Assembly (NCBI RefSeq): GCF_022458985.1
Contig: NC_061785.1
Location: 4,702,204-4,766,203, forward strand
Reading direction: 5' to 3'
Source: Mugil cephalus
Taxonomy: Eukaryota > Chordata > Actinopteri > Mugiliformes > Mugilidae
Length of the DNA stretch: 64,000 bases
Positions 37,301 to 50,200 of the stretch are shown piece by piece. Position numbers and translations under genes: made by a program. Numbering within the stretch: position 1 is the first letter of the stretch; the number at the start of each line of letters is the position of its first letter. The notes under the pieces were generated by a model. The model was not told where the DNA came from. It made no database searches and saw nothing but the letters and a program-made list of their open reading frames with translations.

Positions 37301-39183
37301 GAAGAAAGAGCGAATGGAAACATGTCAGTAAGACGTCAGTGGGGGCAAACCTTTCTTGCAGTTGGGTGGCTTGTATGGAGGTTTGCACTTGCACTGGTAG
37401 AAAGGAGCAGCAGACGTGACGACACAGCTCCCGTGGCCACACTTCACATTCTTGCAAACATCTTTGACTGAAACACATTTGGCACAAAAAAAGCTAAATA
37501 TCGTGCATGTGAAATATTTATAAATTTGCCAAAATTTCAACCGAGCAGCAGCCTCCGGGTCTGAGCGATCAGGCCCATGTGGAAGTGCAAAAAACTGCAG
37601 TTCATCAAGTGGCCACTAGAGGCTCCAAAAGGGAGCAAATCCCCATAGACCCCCATGTTAAAAAAACCCAAATTTACAGCATTATTAAACATGTTTACAG
37701 CCTGGTACAAAAAAACTATTATGGTCTCACTAGTTTATTTCACTATTATTTATTAAGGTTTAAATTTCTGCATAATTAAGGACGTTCCCACTTTGAGTGA
37801 CAGGTGGTAGAGGGTCTCAACGTCTAACACAACTTCCCAATGTCCATATTTGGAATATCCACGTGTGGGTGGAGTAAAGCTCATCCAACATGGCGGCCAC
37901 AGGCTCCGCCCACTTCCGGCTTCATTTTCGAGGTTCAGAATCCAATGGGTGATGTTACGATGATGTTTGGACATAGTATAAACAGTCAATGGTTTCAACA
38001 GTTTCAACAATCAAGCAAAAAAGGTATTTTCTTTCTGTTTTTTCTTACCAAATAAAATCTATTTCTTTTCTTTTGTTCAGACTTACACAAAGACCCAGAG
38101 AATATGGCCAATGTGGGATTCATTTACATTTTACATTCTGGGTCGCACCCATTTATTAAGAGGTGCAGACGTAACGTTACGCTGAGGCCCAGAATTAAAC
38201 AGCAGGTGGCAGCAATGCACTAAAATTTAACTTATTTTTCTTTAAGTTTGTTCATAAAATGTTCAGTAAAAGCACAGGTATTCAAATTAAAACACCGTAC
38301 ATCATGTAGTTGTACTTCTTTGTGCTAAAATTTCAGAAATTTCCCAGTTTGGGATGAATAAAGCATCTTTCTATCCATCTAAAACAAAGCGGAAAAAGTT
38401 GTAGTTGTAATAAAAGACCAGACCTTTCAAAAAATGTCCTTAAAGTTGTCACAGTTATATGACAGCCGTACCTTTCTGACACTTTTTTCCTGTGTAAGGC
38501 TCAGGGCATGAACACTGGAAGCCACCGTCCGTGGAGCTGCTACATGCGCCTCCATTCAAACACGGATTGGGATCACACTCGTCTAAACGCAAACAGAACA
38601 GATGTGGGGAAAGCTCGTTAATGCTAAGAGAAATACGGAGAAAACCCTGCGGGAACGGGGTGATTCTGGATGTATCCGGATCAGTGGAGGTCTTGTTGAA
38701 TACAGAAAGAAAGAGGACAAACTAGAATGATTAAAAAAAAAAAAAGAAAATAAATGCTCATCTGTGCTTTTTAACAAGGAAACAGAAGATGTTTACCTGA
38801 AATGTCCAGAAGCCCATACAACCAATCATCTAGGTTCAAATAATAATCCTCTGCAGGGCTTTCAGTGACGTAGTCATAATAGTACTCATAACCTGCAAAG
38901 AAAAACAGAAAAGCAATGGTTTCCAGCATTTATTCGTCAACTTTAACAGACTCCGAAGCTATTTTTACCTTCTGTGTCGCCTGTTTCTGTGAAGCCCTGC
39001 AACAAAATCAAGAGTTCATGCAGAAAATATGAACATATATTAACAAATGCTCACCACGTTTCACATAAACTCTTTTGTATTTTTACTCATACTCACAAAG
39101 ATTCCCTGTCCAGAAGCAGAAAGTGCACACAGTTGTAGGAGTGAAGCTACCACACAGGCCACGCTGATGTGAAACGTGGCCAT
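34365..39183 (-). CDS. habp2: hyaluronan-binding protein 2-like serine protease, upstream copy
   Basis: Exons in transcript order: 39097-39183, 38969-38996, 38797-38892, 38472-38582, 37351-37467, 37120-37233, 36513-36684, 36333-36424, 35993-36266, 35764-35906, 35540-35677, 34607-34752, 34365-34523 (558 residues; human 560). Signal peptide ([18 protein letters not shown]), an acidic Tyr-rich stretch ([11 protein letters not shown]), three EGF domains, a six-cysteine kringle, a Pro/Ala linker ([11 protein letters not shown]), activation site RSSR/IFGG, and a protease domain with LTAAHC, YNDVALL, D189 (DSCQGDSGGP) and GDSGGP. Domain order and length match human HABP2. The Tyr/Asp-rich N-terminus resembles the human one (YDYSYEDYN) and suggests tyrosine sulfation. 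Intron phases match the downstream copy throughout, so the two are tandem duplicates. In their last exons I count 38 identities over the first 50 residues. No disabling change seen. Confidence 0.92.
36998..37073 (-). mobile_element. TTAA-type MITE, terminal fragment
   Basis: Only the left end of the family is present, in reverse orientation: GGGTCTCAGGAGGTTAA at 37057-37073 preceded by the CCCCATATGAGGAC segment. It lies in the intron just 3' of the third EGF exon of the upstream habp2 copy. Confidence 0.5.
37543..38005. mobile_element. non-autonomous teleost repeat (habp2 intron 4)
   Basis: Contains GCCTCCGGGTCTGAGCGATC, GGCCACTAGAGGCTCC, AACATGTTTACAGCCTGGTA and ends near ATAGTATAAACAGTCAATGG. 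I recognise the general form (a chart-topping short element of fish genomes with an ACAGTCTATGG-type end) but not its superfamily. A perfect CArG box (CCATATTTGG, 37844-37853) sits inside it. Confidence 0.45.
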
Positions 39184-39246
39184 GATGGGAGAACTGGAAG
39201 ACAATAGTTACTTTTTTTGTTTTGTTTTGTTTTTTTGAAGCCGGCC

Positions 39247-39254
39247 CTTAAATA
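39247..39254 (-). promoter_or_regulatory. habp2: TATA-like box of the upstream habp2 copy
   Basis: TATTTAAG on the minus strand, 64 nt before the ATG, would fit a start site about 30 nt downstream and an unspliced short 5' UTR. Position and AT-rich context only; not proven. Confidence 0.3.
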
Positions 39255-40507
39255 ACAGACGGAGACGCACAAACACTCCACCTTCTGGTTAATCATTATC
39301 ACCAAGCATTGATTTGACAGTGAGTTCATTAAATTCCATATGTACTTTCTGGACCTTTGACCTGTATTTCTGTTTCTGAGGCCATCAAACTTAAAAAAGC
39401 AGCACGTGAAAACTGATTTCCATCCATAAAAATAACACTAACATGTTTAAAACTAAGATTGAGTAAAGTTAAAATCTTTTCTCTCATGTTTAGGTTTTTT
39501 TTTGTCTGTACGTTGTAGGTTTCTTCATATGTCTGAGGGGGTTTGTTTTGTTAAAGCAAACAGCTGATAATTTATCACAAAGCTGGTTCAGACCAGTGTT
39601 CTGCAACATGAATGTCTGCACGACCTCCTTTCTCATGAAAGTGAGAATAAACCACAAGAACTAAACCATGTGTGTTGGTTAAAGCAAAGTTTGCACGTTA
39701 ATTTATTAATTTTTTTTTAGAAAATATTTAGTTGAAATGAGCCCTGCAACAGACAAATGAAGATGAGACTCTAGTAGTAGAATAAGTGTAGAAGATGAGA
39801 TCAGATGAGATTTAGTTGAATTGTATTTTTCCCTCCATCTTCCAAGTAACAACTCAGTGTCATTAAAGTCCATAAAAGGAAAAAACCACACACTATCTGA
39901 GCTGAATGGATTATATTTCCTCCACGACACTGTAGACGACAGAACGACAGATCAGCAGTTACCAGAAACATTTAGTACCTTACGCATACGGTAATTCAGG
40001 TTTGAAGGTCAACTTTTTTCTTGAAATTATAATTTTTTTTCTTCAAACATTTTGACTTTTTTCTCTCAAAGTCCATGACGGAAAAAAAATACCTCCTCTA
40101 ATTTATTTTTCCTCATGTGTGGCTCTAAAACTCTTCCGTAGCACAAGGAGGTCACAGCAGATACTGAAAACAAGTTACTTTTGCACCGATGTGACGAATG
40201 ATTCATTTCCTATAATAAACATACAGAGAAGCATTATATTTTTGTTTTGTTTTATTGTGTCCTTGTTGTTCTACTTTTTGTGAAAATTCACTTAAGTAAT
40301 TTTTACGAAAAAATGTAGAAACTTGGTGTTTATCAAATATTACAGTTGTATAATGAACATGAGATGTAGGAACAACCATTTTTAAAACAAACTATTGTCA
40401 AAATATGTCATTTTCATGTTGGAAGTTGTCATGGATCATTAATAAGAATAAAAAATAAAAAAATCTCCAAGAGTCCGTTGTACTTTGTCAGTCGAGCTTT
40501 TGTTTTT
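39255..40507. other. habp2-dnmbp intergenic region
   Basis: AT-rich sequence with no open frame of protein-like composition and no repeat family I can name. It should contain the upstream habp2 promoter at its left edge and sequence beyond the dnmbp 3' end at its right. Confidence 0.4.
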
Positions 40508-40513
40508 TTTATT
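40508..40513 (-). terminator. dnmbp: dnmbp polyadenylation signal (candidate)
   Basis: AATAAA on the minus strand about 780 nt after the dnmbp stop codon, the first good hexamer after the stop that I found. It implies a 3' UTR of roughly 0.8 kb. Confidence 0.4.
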
Positions 40514-41291
40514 CAAACTGATCATTTTACAGTGGGCATATTAGCATATTCTCCATGTACAGCATTATACAGTATATCTTTAAATTTACAAGAGGAGCCT
40601 GTGGAGAAGAGTTGTGTAGGCGTTGACCCGAGTCAACCCAGTAAAAAAAAATGTAGGCATCTAGGTTACAGTTTAGAAAGGAGTGCTTTTCATGATATTC
40701 ATTGTACACACAAACACTCGAAAACTTGTCCGGATGGCTCTGCAGACACTTCAACCTCGCAACCATCGTTAAGTGCCTCAAAACGTTGATTGTTGAGCAG
40801 TACGGTGTAAATCCATCATCATCATGCGCCATCACAGTGGTGTAATAAACCACATGCAGAACAAAATAATAAAAATAAAATAAAAAAAAAAGAAGTAATT
40901 AACACGGTGTAGTTTTTTAGGTCTGTCAGTCTGAACCCAAAATGCTCACGTTTCCATTGCAATCTCCCAATGTGCTAAACTTTAAGACTGTTCTCTTCAA
41001 CGTACAATCCATTAGAGAATATGGCAGAAATCTGGTGCAATTCACAGGTTTTCACACTGGAAACTAAAAAAAAAGGGGGGAAGTTTCCAGTCAGTAAAAA
41101 ATAATATTAAAAAAATCTATAAATATAGGCATATACTGCTGTGTTTCTAAGTCAGTCGTCTCCACTAACAACAATCTCCCATCACAGCGTGTCGACATGC
41201 TCCTTTTTTGTCTTTTTTTTTTGTTCCGTCTGCTCTCGGGGGGAGTGAGTCTTCTTAAGGCCGAAGTCCCGTGAGTCGTGCACTCGATCAA

Positions 41292-44200
41292 TCATGTGTA
41301 CTCTGATTTGCGGATGTAGTTGGAAGGCACGTATCCTCGCCGGCCCTCCGCCTCCGCCAGCCACCACTCGCCGTTGCCGTTCATGTCCTTGAACTCCAGG
41401 ATCCGGAGCCGCTGATTGGCCGAGATGCTGAGCTCGTTGGCGCATCGGGAGGTGAAGGAGTACAGAGCGTAATAAATCTGAAAAGATGGAAATAAAGAGA
41501 ATTCGTTATTTATTTTTTTCAGGCCTCTAGGTGGCAGCACTGAGCAGAGCCGTATATTAGAGCGAGTCTGGTCCAACTAGGGAATGAAGTATCTGATCTG
41601 TCCCTCTATTCTGATTGGTTCTGAGCTGGTCACGTGTTTCATGGGCGCCATGTTTGCTACATCTAACCAATATTCACCCATAGAGAAGTGGCAATAACAG
41701 AGAATAAAACTGGATTAAAAGTTAAAATATGCCACATGGATCCACCGTTTCGCCAGTGAAAGAAACTGGAGAAAGTTATGGGAGCAGAAGATTAAAAGTA
41801 GGAACTGGATGTCAATGGATTTCTCTGTATTATTTGAGGTAAATGTCAACGAGTCTCTTTGATGTTTGTTAAGGTTTTATAAAGGAAAAATAAAGTCATA
41901 CCATCATTAATGTGAACCTTGATCTAAAAAACACCGCTTTACAAATGAATGAAGTTTAAAGTTAACCTAGCCTTATGCTAACCTTATGCTAGCTAGTTAT
42001 CTAGACTAAAGGCTTAGAAAAGTAGCAGCTACCATCATATAAACTGTGAAACCCATGTGTTCATGTAATTTATGTCCATGTAGGTAGACAAATTTAATTG
42101 ACACGTAACTTTACCTCAGTTACTACTAAGTTATTATGGCTAGCATGCTAATGTTATAATGATAATACTAAGTAATAGTAAGACTAGATTAATTTTCGCT
42201 ATTTCTGAGTAATTTCAACCTTTTAATGACGATGGATGAACATGGAGACTGAGGTAAACACAGCTCCATGACTGATGAGGTGATTGGGCTACAAAGCATT
42301 TTACAGCTCATTTAAGATATTTAAAGGAAGTAGATGCTGGTATATTTAAGTGAGGACCTTTTACATATTGACAGACGTTGGTTATAACATTTATAGGCCT
42401 GTTAATGGTGAAAATAAGACATTTATTTCAACATAACACATCCACCCCCATAGGATTACACTGTAGAATCTAACCTCTGATGTAGCAAACATGGCGCCCA
42501 TGAGTTGAGTTGGCCAGACTCTCTTTAATATACGGCTCTGGTATTGAGGTTTTTATCATAAATCACTTCCACTGCATCTCACCTGATGACCGTCTAGTTC
42601 AACTTCGGGTTCTGGCTCCGGCTCCGGCTCGATGTACTCCTCTCTGGGGTACTTCTTCTGGCTGTCTCCATTTCTGTACTGGTAGGTTTTGTCCGTCTGT
42701 GCGTAACGCTGCGAACGACCGCTCCTCTGCGAAGGACAAGAGTCCGTCTCCGAGAGGTCCGACGTCTCCTTGTGTCCGTAGCTCGTCTCGTACGAGTCCC
42801 TGTGATTCCCCTGTGAGTGCCTGTAAGAGGACTCGGCGTCTCTGTGGCCGGGGACGCCTCTGTGGTCTGTGAAGTCCCGGCGGTTCGACGACGGATGATT
42901 CCTGGGCGAGGAGGAGTTCATGGAGTTGCTCTGGCTGACGGGGTCGGCGGCGTTGGGCACGTCTCTCGGGTGACTCCTGCGGGAGGAGGCGGAGTCCAGG
43001 GACGGGTGCGGCGAGGAGTGGGTCGGGGGCTGCGACGCGGTGAAGCTGACGGTGGCCGTCTCCTGGTTGAAGGTCAGCGTGCTGTTGCTGTTCTGGCGGG
43101 AGAAGACCGGGGAGGAGCCGCCGTAGCCCGACTCGTTGGACGACTGGCTCTCGATGGACACGTCGGACTGGCTCCTCCGCGGGTTGTAGGGTTTGAGGAA
43201 GGAGCTGTACACGAAACCCTTGGTGACTGCAAGACGAGAGAAGAGACATCAGATCTGATGCAACAGCTTGCTAATTAGTTTTTCTTTTAGAGCACAGGTC
43301 AATGTCGCAAAATCTTTGGTTGATTAGACATTTTTTGTATATATATTTTTTTAAATTTTTACCCACAAATTAAATTTTTTTTTTTAAATACACATTAACA
43401 TGAATCCAACATATTTTAGTGAAGGGGTAAATGGAGGCAGAAGACGTTATCATTCAGCGCACACAGTTTCACACAGAGCACAACACTAGTTGTGTGTTAT
43501 ATTACTAGACCCTACATGCTTGATGTACTGTATGTATCTATGACAGAAGTTTATTTATCTTGTTTCTCCTGCTCTTCTTTTCTCTCTATCTTCTCTGTTT
43601 CTAACCGGTTGGTCTTCGGCAGATGGTTCCTCCATATGAGCTGGGTTCTGATCAAGGTTTCTTCCTGTTAAAAGGGAGTTTTTCCTGCCACCGTCGCCCT
43701 CATGCTGCTCTGGAGGTTGCAGGCTGGTTTTTATGAAGCGTCTTGAGACGATTTGTATTGTTATTGGCGCTATATAAATAAAACTGAATTGGATTGAATT
43801 GAATTAGTCGAGACCTGTCAATCTAAGCCTCCTGTACACAGTAGGCCAAACCCCTATCGCTGCTGAGCCAATCACAAGGCTGCATACTACACGCCAGGTT
43901 CCTCACAATTGGCCGAGAGCCTCTTCAGTCCCCAGGTGAAATTAAAACTTGTTTTCTTTCTATAATTGTGTACACCAGTTAGATATGTTTATGTTTTACG
44001 GCAGTTGCACATGTTTGAAATAAAAAAATGAATATTTGAACCTGTGTATTATTTGAATAGCTTAATATTGAATGCAAATTGACAATAATAATGTATATTT
44101 ATAAATAGCACTAGGCCAATAGCTAAAAGCTTTTTATACAATAAATATCTTACCTCCGTTGTCAATTAGCCAGCGGCAGTTGCTTCCCATGGGGTCCTGC

Positions 44201-47200
44201 TGCTTGATTACAGCCACGAGGTCTCCCTCCGAAATAGAGACGTCCAGGTCCTGGGCGGCGTTGAAGTTCCTCTCAGCCTGGAACAGTTTCTCGGGGCCGT
44301 AGCGGACGATGAGTCCTGAACGGTGCTCGTCTGTCTGTGCGATGCAGTTTGGCTAAAACATAAAAAAGTTACAGGTTTTAACGGAGGGGTGTCGTTGCTT
44401 TATTTTGGCATCGCTGTGGGGTGGGGGTGCCTGGTCTGGTCTAGGTCTAGTTCTAGGTCTTAGATCCACACATTTCCCAGCAGAACACTGAATTATCACG
44501 AGATGGTTTTAATGTTATTGACTTGTCCTGGCTGTTATCAGAATAAAGACAAGAAGACGGGATGAAGAGTTCAACTCACAGGTCCTTGTTGCTTTTTAGA
44601 CGTCGGCTTCTCCAGCGTTTTCTTCTCGAAGGGCTTCTTGGTGGTTGCGGCCGGGGGCAGGTTCTCGGGGCAGAAGCTGAAGCTCTGGAGGAGCTGAAGG
44701 ACTCGACCGTGCTCCTCATTAAACTGCACAATCAGGTTGCCCTCTTTGCAGGCTCTGTTAGAAAACTGGAGGTAAAGAAGATTAAAAGTTAAAGTTTTTT
44801 GCAGCCGTGAAAGCGTCGAACGCGAAGCCTCCGCCCGGTAACTCACCACCTGCAGGAGAGGCTTCAGCTCCCCGAGCGTCGTCCTCATGAAATCCTTCTG
44901 GGACTGAGCGAAGGCTCTGACGCATCCCGTGAACAGCTCCTCCGCCGCGCTGTGGAACTTGGGCAGCTCGTCCAGGAGCTGCGCGTTGAGCGCCTCGTAG
45001 TTGTTGCGCGCCGCCTGCAGCTCGTCCTGGACGCGCCGGTCCTTCAGGCGGTCGGCGCGCTCCTTGCAGTTGTCGTAGTCCAGCAGCTTGTCGAAGCGCT
45101 TCTGGATGAGTTTGTGGGGCCCGGCGAACATGACGAGGAGCTGGGTGAGCGGGCTGATGACCAGGGCCTCCGTGCGCTCCTTCTGCTCAGGGCGGATAAA
45201 AGAAAAGCGATGAGCGGCGTCGGTCGGTGCAGCTCTTAAACGAGGCTTGAAGGAGAAAAGGGGAGGACTTACGAACTGCGTGAACTGTTTGTCGCTGATG
45301 CTGCGGTGAGCTCGGTGGAAGCGCTCGGGGTCCGGCGTACTGCGATCTGTGTAGATGTCACAGAAACTCATGGCCGCCAAAACCTTCACTGAGGCCGACT
45401 CCTGAGGAGAAATTCATTTTTTTTTAAAATCATAATCCACAAATATCATCCTGTAAAACTGAAAAACTTGACCTAGTGCTGTTTATAAATATACATTATT
45501 ATCATTTTGCATTCAATATTAAGCTATTCAAACATTGCACAGGTTCAAATAGTCATTTTTTTTTATTTCAAACATGAAAAAATATATAAAAAAATGTCTA
45601 ATCAACCAAAGATTCTGCAGTACCTCTGCAGGGGTCACAGACCAACCTGTTGAAGACCTATGTTTTAAAACATTCACTGGAAAAGGTTGAATATTTAAAT
45701 GAAAAACGTCTTGTCCACAATAATTTAACTGTTATCCTTTGTTATTATTCTAACAAACTGAAGTGTTGATGTGTTATTTCCACCATAAACATGTCTTTAT
45801 TTTGTAATGCAGATCCTTGTTGAAGTGTTTAGGTTTAAAAATAACTCTAGGACATAGGTTTTCAATAGGGGATTTGCGACCCCTAGTGGGTCCACAGAGG
45901 TACTGCAGGAGGGTCGCAAAATCTTTGGTTGATTAGACATTTTTGTATATATTTTTTTAGTTTTTAAATTGTTGCACATGTTTTAAAATGAATACTTGAA
46001 CCTGTGTATTACTTGAATAGCTTAATATTGAATGCAAAATGATGAAGTACAGCATGTGACACTGGAAATACGGCCGTGTTCTGCACAGGTCCTTGTAAAT
46101 CTTGTGTTGCTTTTAATGGTTCTTTGAAAAGCCTCCAGCACATTTCTTCTTTCATATTCTGTACATAAACACTTCTTGAAGTGTTTAGATTTTTATTTTT
46201 TTTTTTATTAGGGATTTAATCTGAGCTCGTACCCTGATGTGTTGCAGGTACAACGAAATGTCCCTGATGAAAGACTTGATGAGTCTCTCCTGCAGACGGA
46301 ACCTCTTTTCGGCCTCGTCGAAATCTTCATCTTTAATCTGGGGATGAAGACGTGAAGGGAGAGCATGTTAAACTTGAGAGATTTAGATAGACCTTTGAAG
46401 GCTCTCTGCAGGGCCCTCCATACACACCATATTATTATAAGTTTCATTTATTTAGTTAGTTTTTTCTTTTTCAGTTATCCTTGATGATGCATCACTGTGC
46501 TACATTACACAACTGTATTGCTGCAGCTGCTTTATTCTTATGAATACTTGCACACACTTTATTCTCTGCTGCAAACAAACATATGGTAACTTGAGAGCGG
46601 AGACGTACCTGAGGTGAAATCCCCGTGAGGTGCTTGAGGTGGCTGCTGACTCGGTTCGACTTCTTGATGATGGAGTGCATGCTCAGCTTGGAGATCTTGT
46701 TGATGAACGTGTCCTCGTCCCCCTTCCTGTACTTCACCACTGTGGAGAGAACATCCCCGGTCCAGGTCACACGTCGTAATCGAGCGCAAACAAAAAGAAA
46801 TTTGAGGATAATATTTAAAAGCCAAAAAAGGTCTTTTACCGAGGTCTTTCCTGCGTTTGTACTCGTTGATGTTGACGTTGATCTCCTTGACCGACTGCAC
46901 GGCCCTCACGAGCTGGGCCCGGTCCGGGTGGCTCTCGGGCGTAGCCCCCAGCAGCTCCATCAGCAGCAGCGGGTAACGCATCACCCGCTGCACCGGCTTA
47001 ATCAGGAAGGAGCCCAGGTTGATGTAATTCGTCTTACCCCTGAAAACGTGGGAGGAGAGAGAGAGACGGTTTGGGTGGGAGGTAGATGAGGACGCATCCG
47101 AAGAGTCGAGAGCCACACGAAGTCAGCGTGAACAGACGAGCAACGCGTCTTCCCTTGTGCATGTCTCTCATCAATCATATGGATTAAACGTGATCCAATG

Positions 47201-50200
47201 ATACGTAAGCGTCATCACACGTGTTCTGATGATGTTTTTTTTTGGAGACATGAGCGAGCAAGGGAAGTGCAAACAAAATGATTTGCTTAGTTTTAATGCA
47301 AACTAGAGGAGAAACAGGTAGGAAGGTGAATTCATTTAGGAATAAACCTAAAGAATTCAGCTTATTGACTGGTGGATTGGGAGAAAATCTGATATTTCTG
47401 TTTATTTTATTGCATTTTTAACTGTGCACTTTAGTTATTGTTTATTTTAGTGTTAGAAAATGTCTGTCTTTACCCGTTTTGTCTGTGCACTTTATACGTC
47501 TGGTACATTTTCATCATCTCACAAGTTCATAATGTGTTTATAAGTTGTTTTTCTAATTCTATCCAGGCCTCCAATTAAGATCGGCAAATTAAAAAATGTG
47601 GAGGTGAGGAATATTCTCTTAATAAATAAAAGATTTAAATAAAACATTTCCCAACCCTCCAGTGTAAAATGCTGCTTCTGTTTCAGTCCAGTAGATGGCA
47701 TTAGATGTTTTTCTTCCAGAATCAACCCTTTTTTTTATTTTTTTGTATATTCATAAAAGAGGGGAAGAAAAAGAAGAAGAAGAAGAAGAAGAAGAAGAAG
47801 ATGGATCACGCACATTTGAATTAAATATTTCTCTGCACGACGACACCAAACGACGCACATGCACATGCAAAAACGAGCAATGAGATATTAATGAATCCGC
47901 TTCAGCCCGGAGAAAAAAAAAGAAACCATGTCCACACACAGACACACACACACAGAGGTCACTTTGAAGCGGGTTAGAGAGCAGTAAACATGCTGTCAGG
48001 ATGATTCTCCTGCTGGAAATCATGACGACGCTGGTTACGGACACTTACCAGTCGCGGTATATGGCCCTGTTGAAGGAGGGAGGATGGAAAGACAAGAAAC
48101 AGGACAAGAAACAGGATTTATATTTGAAACCTCACACCTCAAGTTTCAGAAACATTCGGGCAGAAGTTGAACCGTAGAGCTTTGAGCTCCGTAAACACAG
48201 ACACTGTAGCCGTTGTTATGGTTTTGTTTGGTGAATTTTTCCCTCGTAAACGTGGACGGAGGCCCAGGACGGCCATAAAAAATAAAAAAAACACTCCGAG
48301 ACAATCAACAGCTACTAGAAGGCGGCAGCGTGTGTGACCTTTCTGAGGCTTAATAAGTAACAAGAGAGACTCGTGTCTTAGTGAGGGCGCTAAAATTAAC
48401 CAGAAAACAAAAAGAATGAAACTAAAAAAAAAAAACAAGAGCGTGAACACAACACTGTGCTTTCCCTTTGTGTTCGCGGCCAACACCCTTTCTTCCTACA
48501 GCTTCCGGCCGACAAGAACCTGTGTTTATCTTCAAACACGCAGCGGTGACTGTGGCTCGGCTCGAGGCTCTGACATGAAACCCGACGGGAGGAACCGGGC
48601 AGGGCACATTCTTCGGCTGATCCACATTTCAGACGTCTGAGGTGTGAGCAGCAGCAGCTGCAGCAGCAGTGGAGGTTTAAGGTGGCTTCATAGGAGCGAC
48701 GGGTTAATTCAGAGGGCGTCTGTCACACATAGGGGTCTAATCTGGCCCATGGGATGGATATTTTACAAAATATAAAAACTACAAAGAAGACTTTAGCTAC
48801 TTTTATAAGTGTCGGACACACACACTATAAAATATCCACTAAAACTCAAGCACAAAAACTAATGAAATAACAAAAAAGAATCACACGTAGGCTCTATAAT
48901 GGGATAATAAAGACTTATTTTAGTGTTGAACACTAAAAAATGGACCTTTTTCCTCATAAATTAATCTCTAATACTCAAGAATGTGTTATTGTGTCATGGA
49001 CGGGAGATAAAAGACTCTGTTTATCAACGGGACGTTTTTAGTAGGAAATTTTAAATCTGACGTTAAACAGAAACTAATAATGCAACTAATAAAGGTGTGT
49101 CTGGTCTAAGTGGGGGCTACATGTCTAAGTAACATCCACATGAATGAATGTCAGGTCCAAAAGTTTCAATAAATTGTCACAAAATGTTCGATGTTATTCA
49201 CTTCTATTGTTAGCGGTCATAATGTTGTGGCTGATCGGTATATGTGCCCCCCCCCGGATTAGATCAGAGTTCATTCCTTTGACTGTACGTCCCTCTCATG
49301 ACTTGCTCACACATCAAAGTTCAGAGTCGTGGATACAAACACGTGTCTGTGAACTCAACAACTTTTGTTGCATCCAGTGTGTAAATGTCAAACCAAAGCT
49401 CCGCTCAGTTAATGATTCACTGGAGGTTTACACTCGTATTAGTGGCGAGTAATTCCCTGTTTGTTGTGTTTTCATGCTTCACCACAATAACGTGCACAGT
49501 TTCTGTCACTCACATGCGACTCGACATATTTATGTTCTTTCAAATTAAAAAAAAAAAGAAAAAGGTCAAACACATGAGTCAGAATCTAAAATAAAAAAAC
49601 TTGTAATGAGTCAGTTGAACTCACCTCAGTCTCTCCAGACACTCGAGCACGTGGCGCTGGATGTTTTCGTCCTTCTCGTATGTTTCCAGCAGAGAGATGG
49701 CGTCGTCGTGGTTCTGGCAGTACAGCTTGTAAACCTCCTCCAGCTCGGACTTGAAGTCCAGGAAAACTTTCCCTGAGGATGTAATGAGTTCATTTAATAA
49801 CAATAATAATAATAATAATGATAATATGAAAAATTACAGACGGTCAAGACCAGAGGTGGAGAAACATTAATCTAGTCTAGAATATTTTAGTTTTCGTTGA
49901 AATTATTAAACACAGAAATCTGTCACTGCCCAACCAGAAGTGAAATGTATAATAATTATAATTATTAAGCTGTAGTTTTTAAACTGAACTACTTAAGGCT
50001 CATTTAAGACACTTTGGGAATCTTATTTACATTTTAGTCTGGTTATTTATTTTATAATTTTATCTTTTTAGTCTGACTTTAAACAGAATTTTACTTGTTT
50101 TTTTTTATTATTTCTATCTTTTTAGTCTGACTTTTAACAGAATTTTACTTATTTTTTTTTATTATTTTTATATTTTTAGTCTGGTTATTAATTGAATTTT

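Noticed and set aside
37844..37853. Perfect CArG box CCATATTTGG
   Set aside because: It lies inside a dispersed repeat in a habp2 intron, far from nrap, and about four such matches are expected by chance in 64 kb.
42599..43278. Overlapping long frames on both strands at the dnmbp Ser/Arg-rich linker exon
   Set aside because: Compositional shadows. The chosen frame continues human Tuba ([15 protein letters not shown]) and keeps phase with both neighbouring exons.
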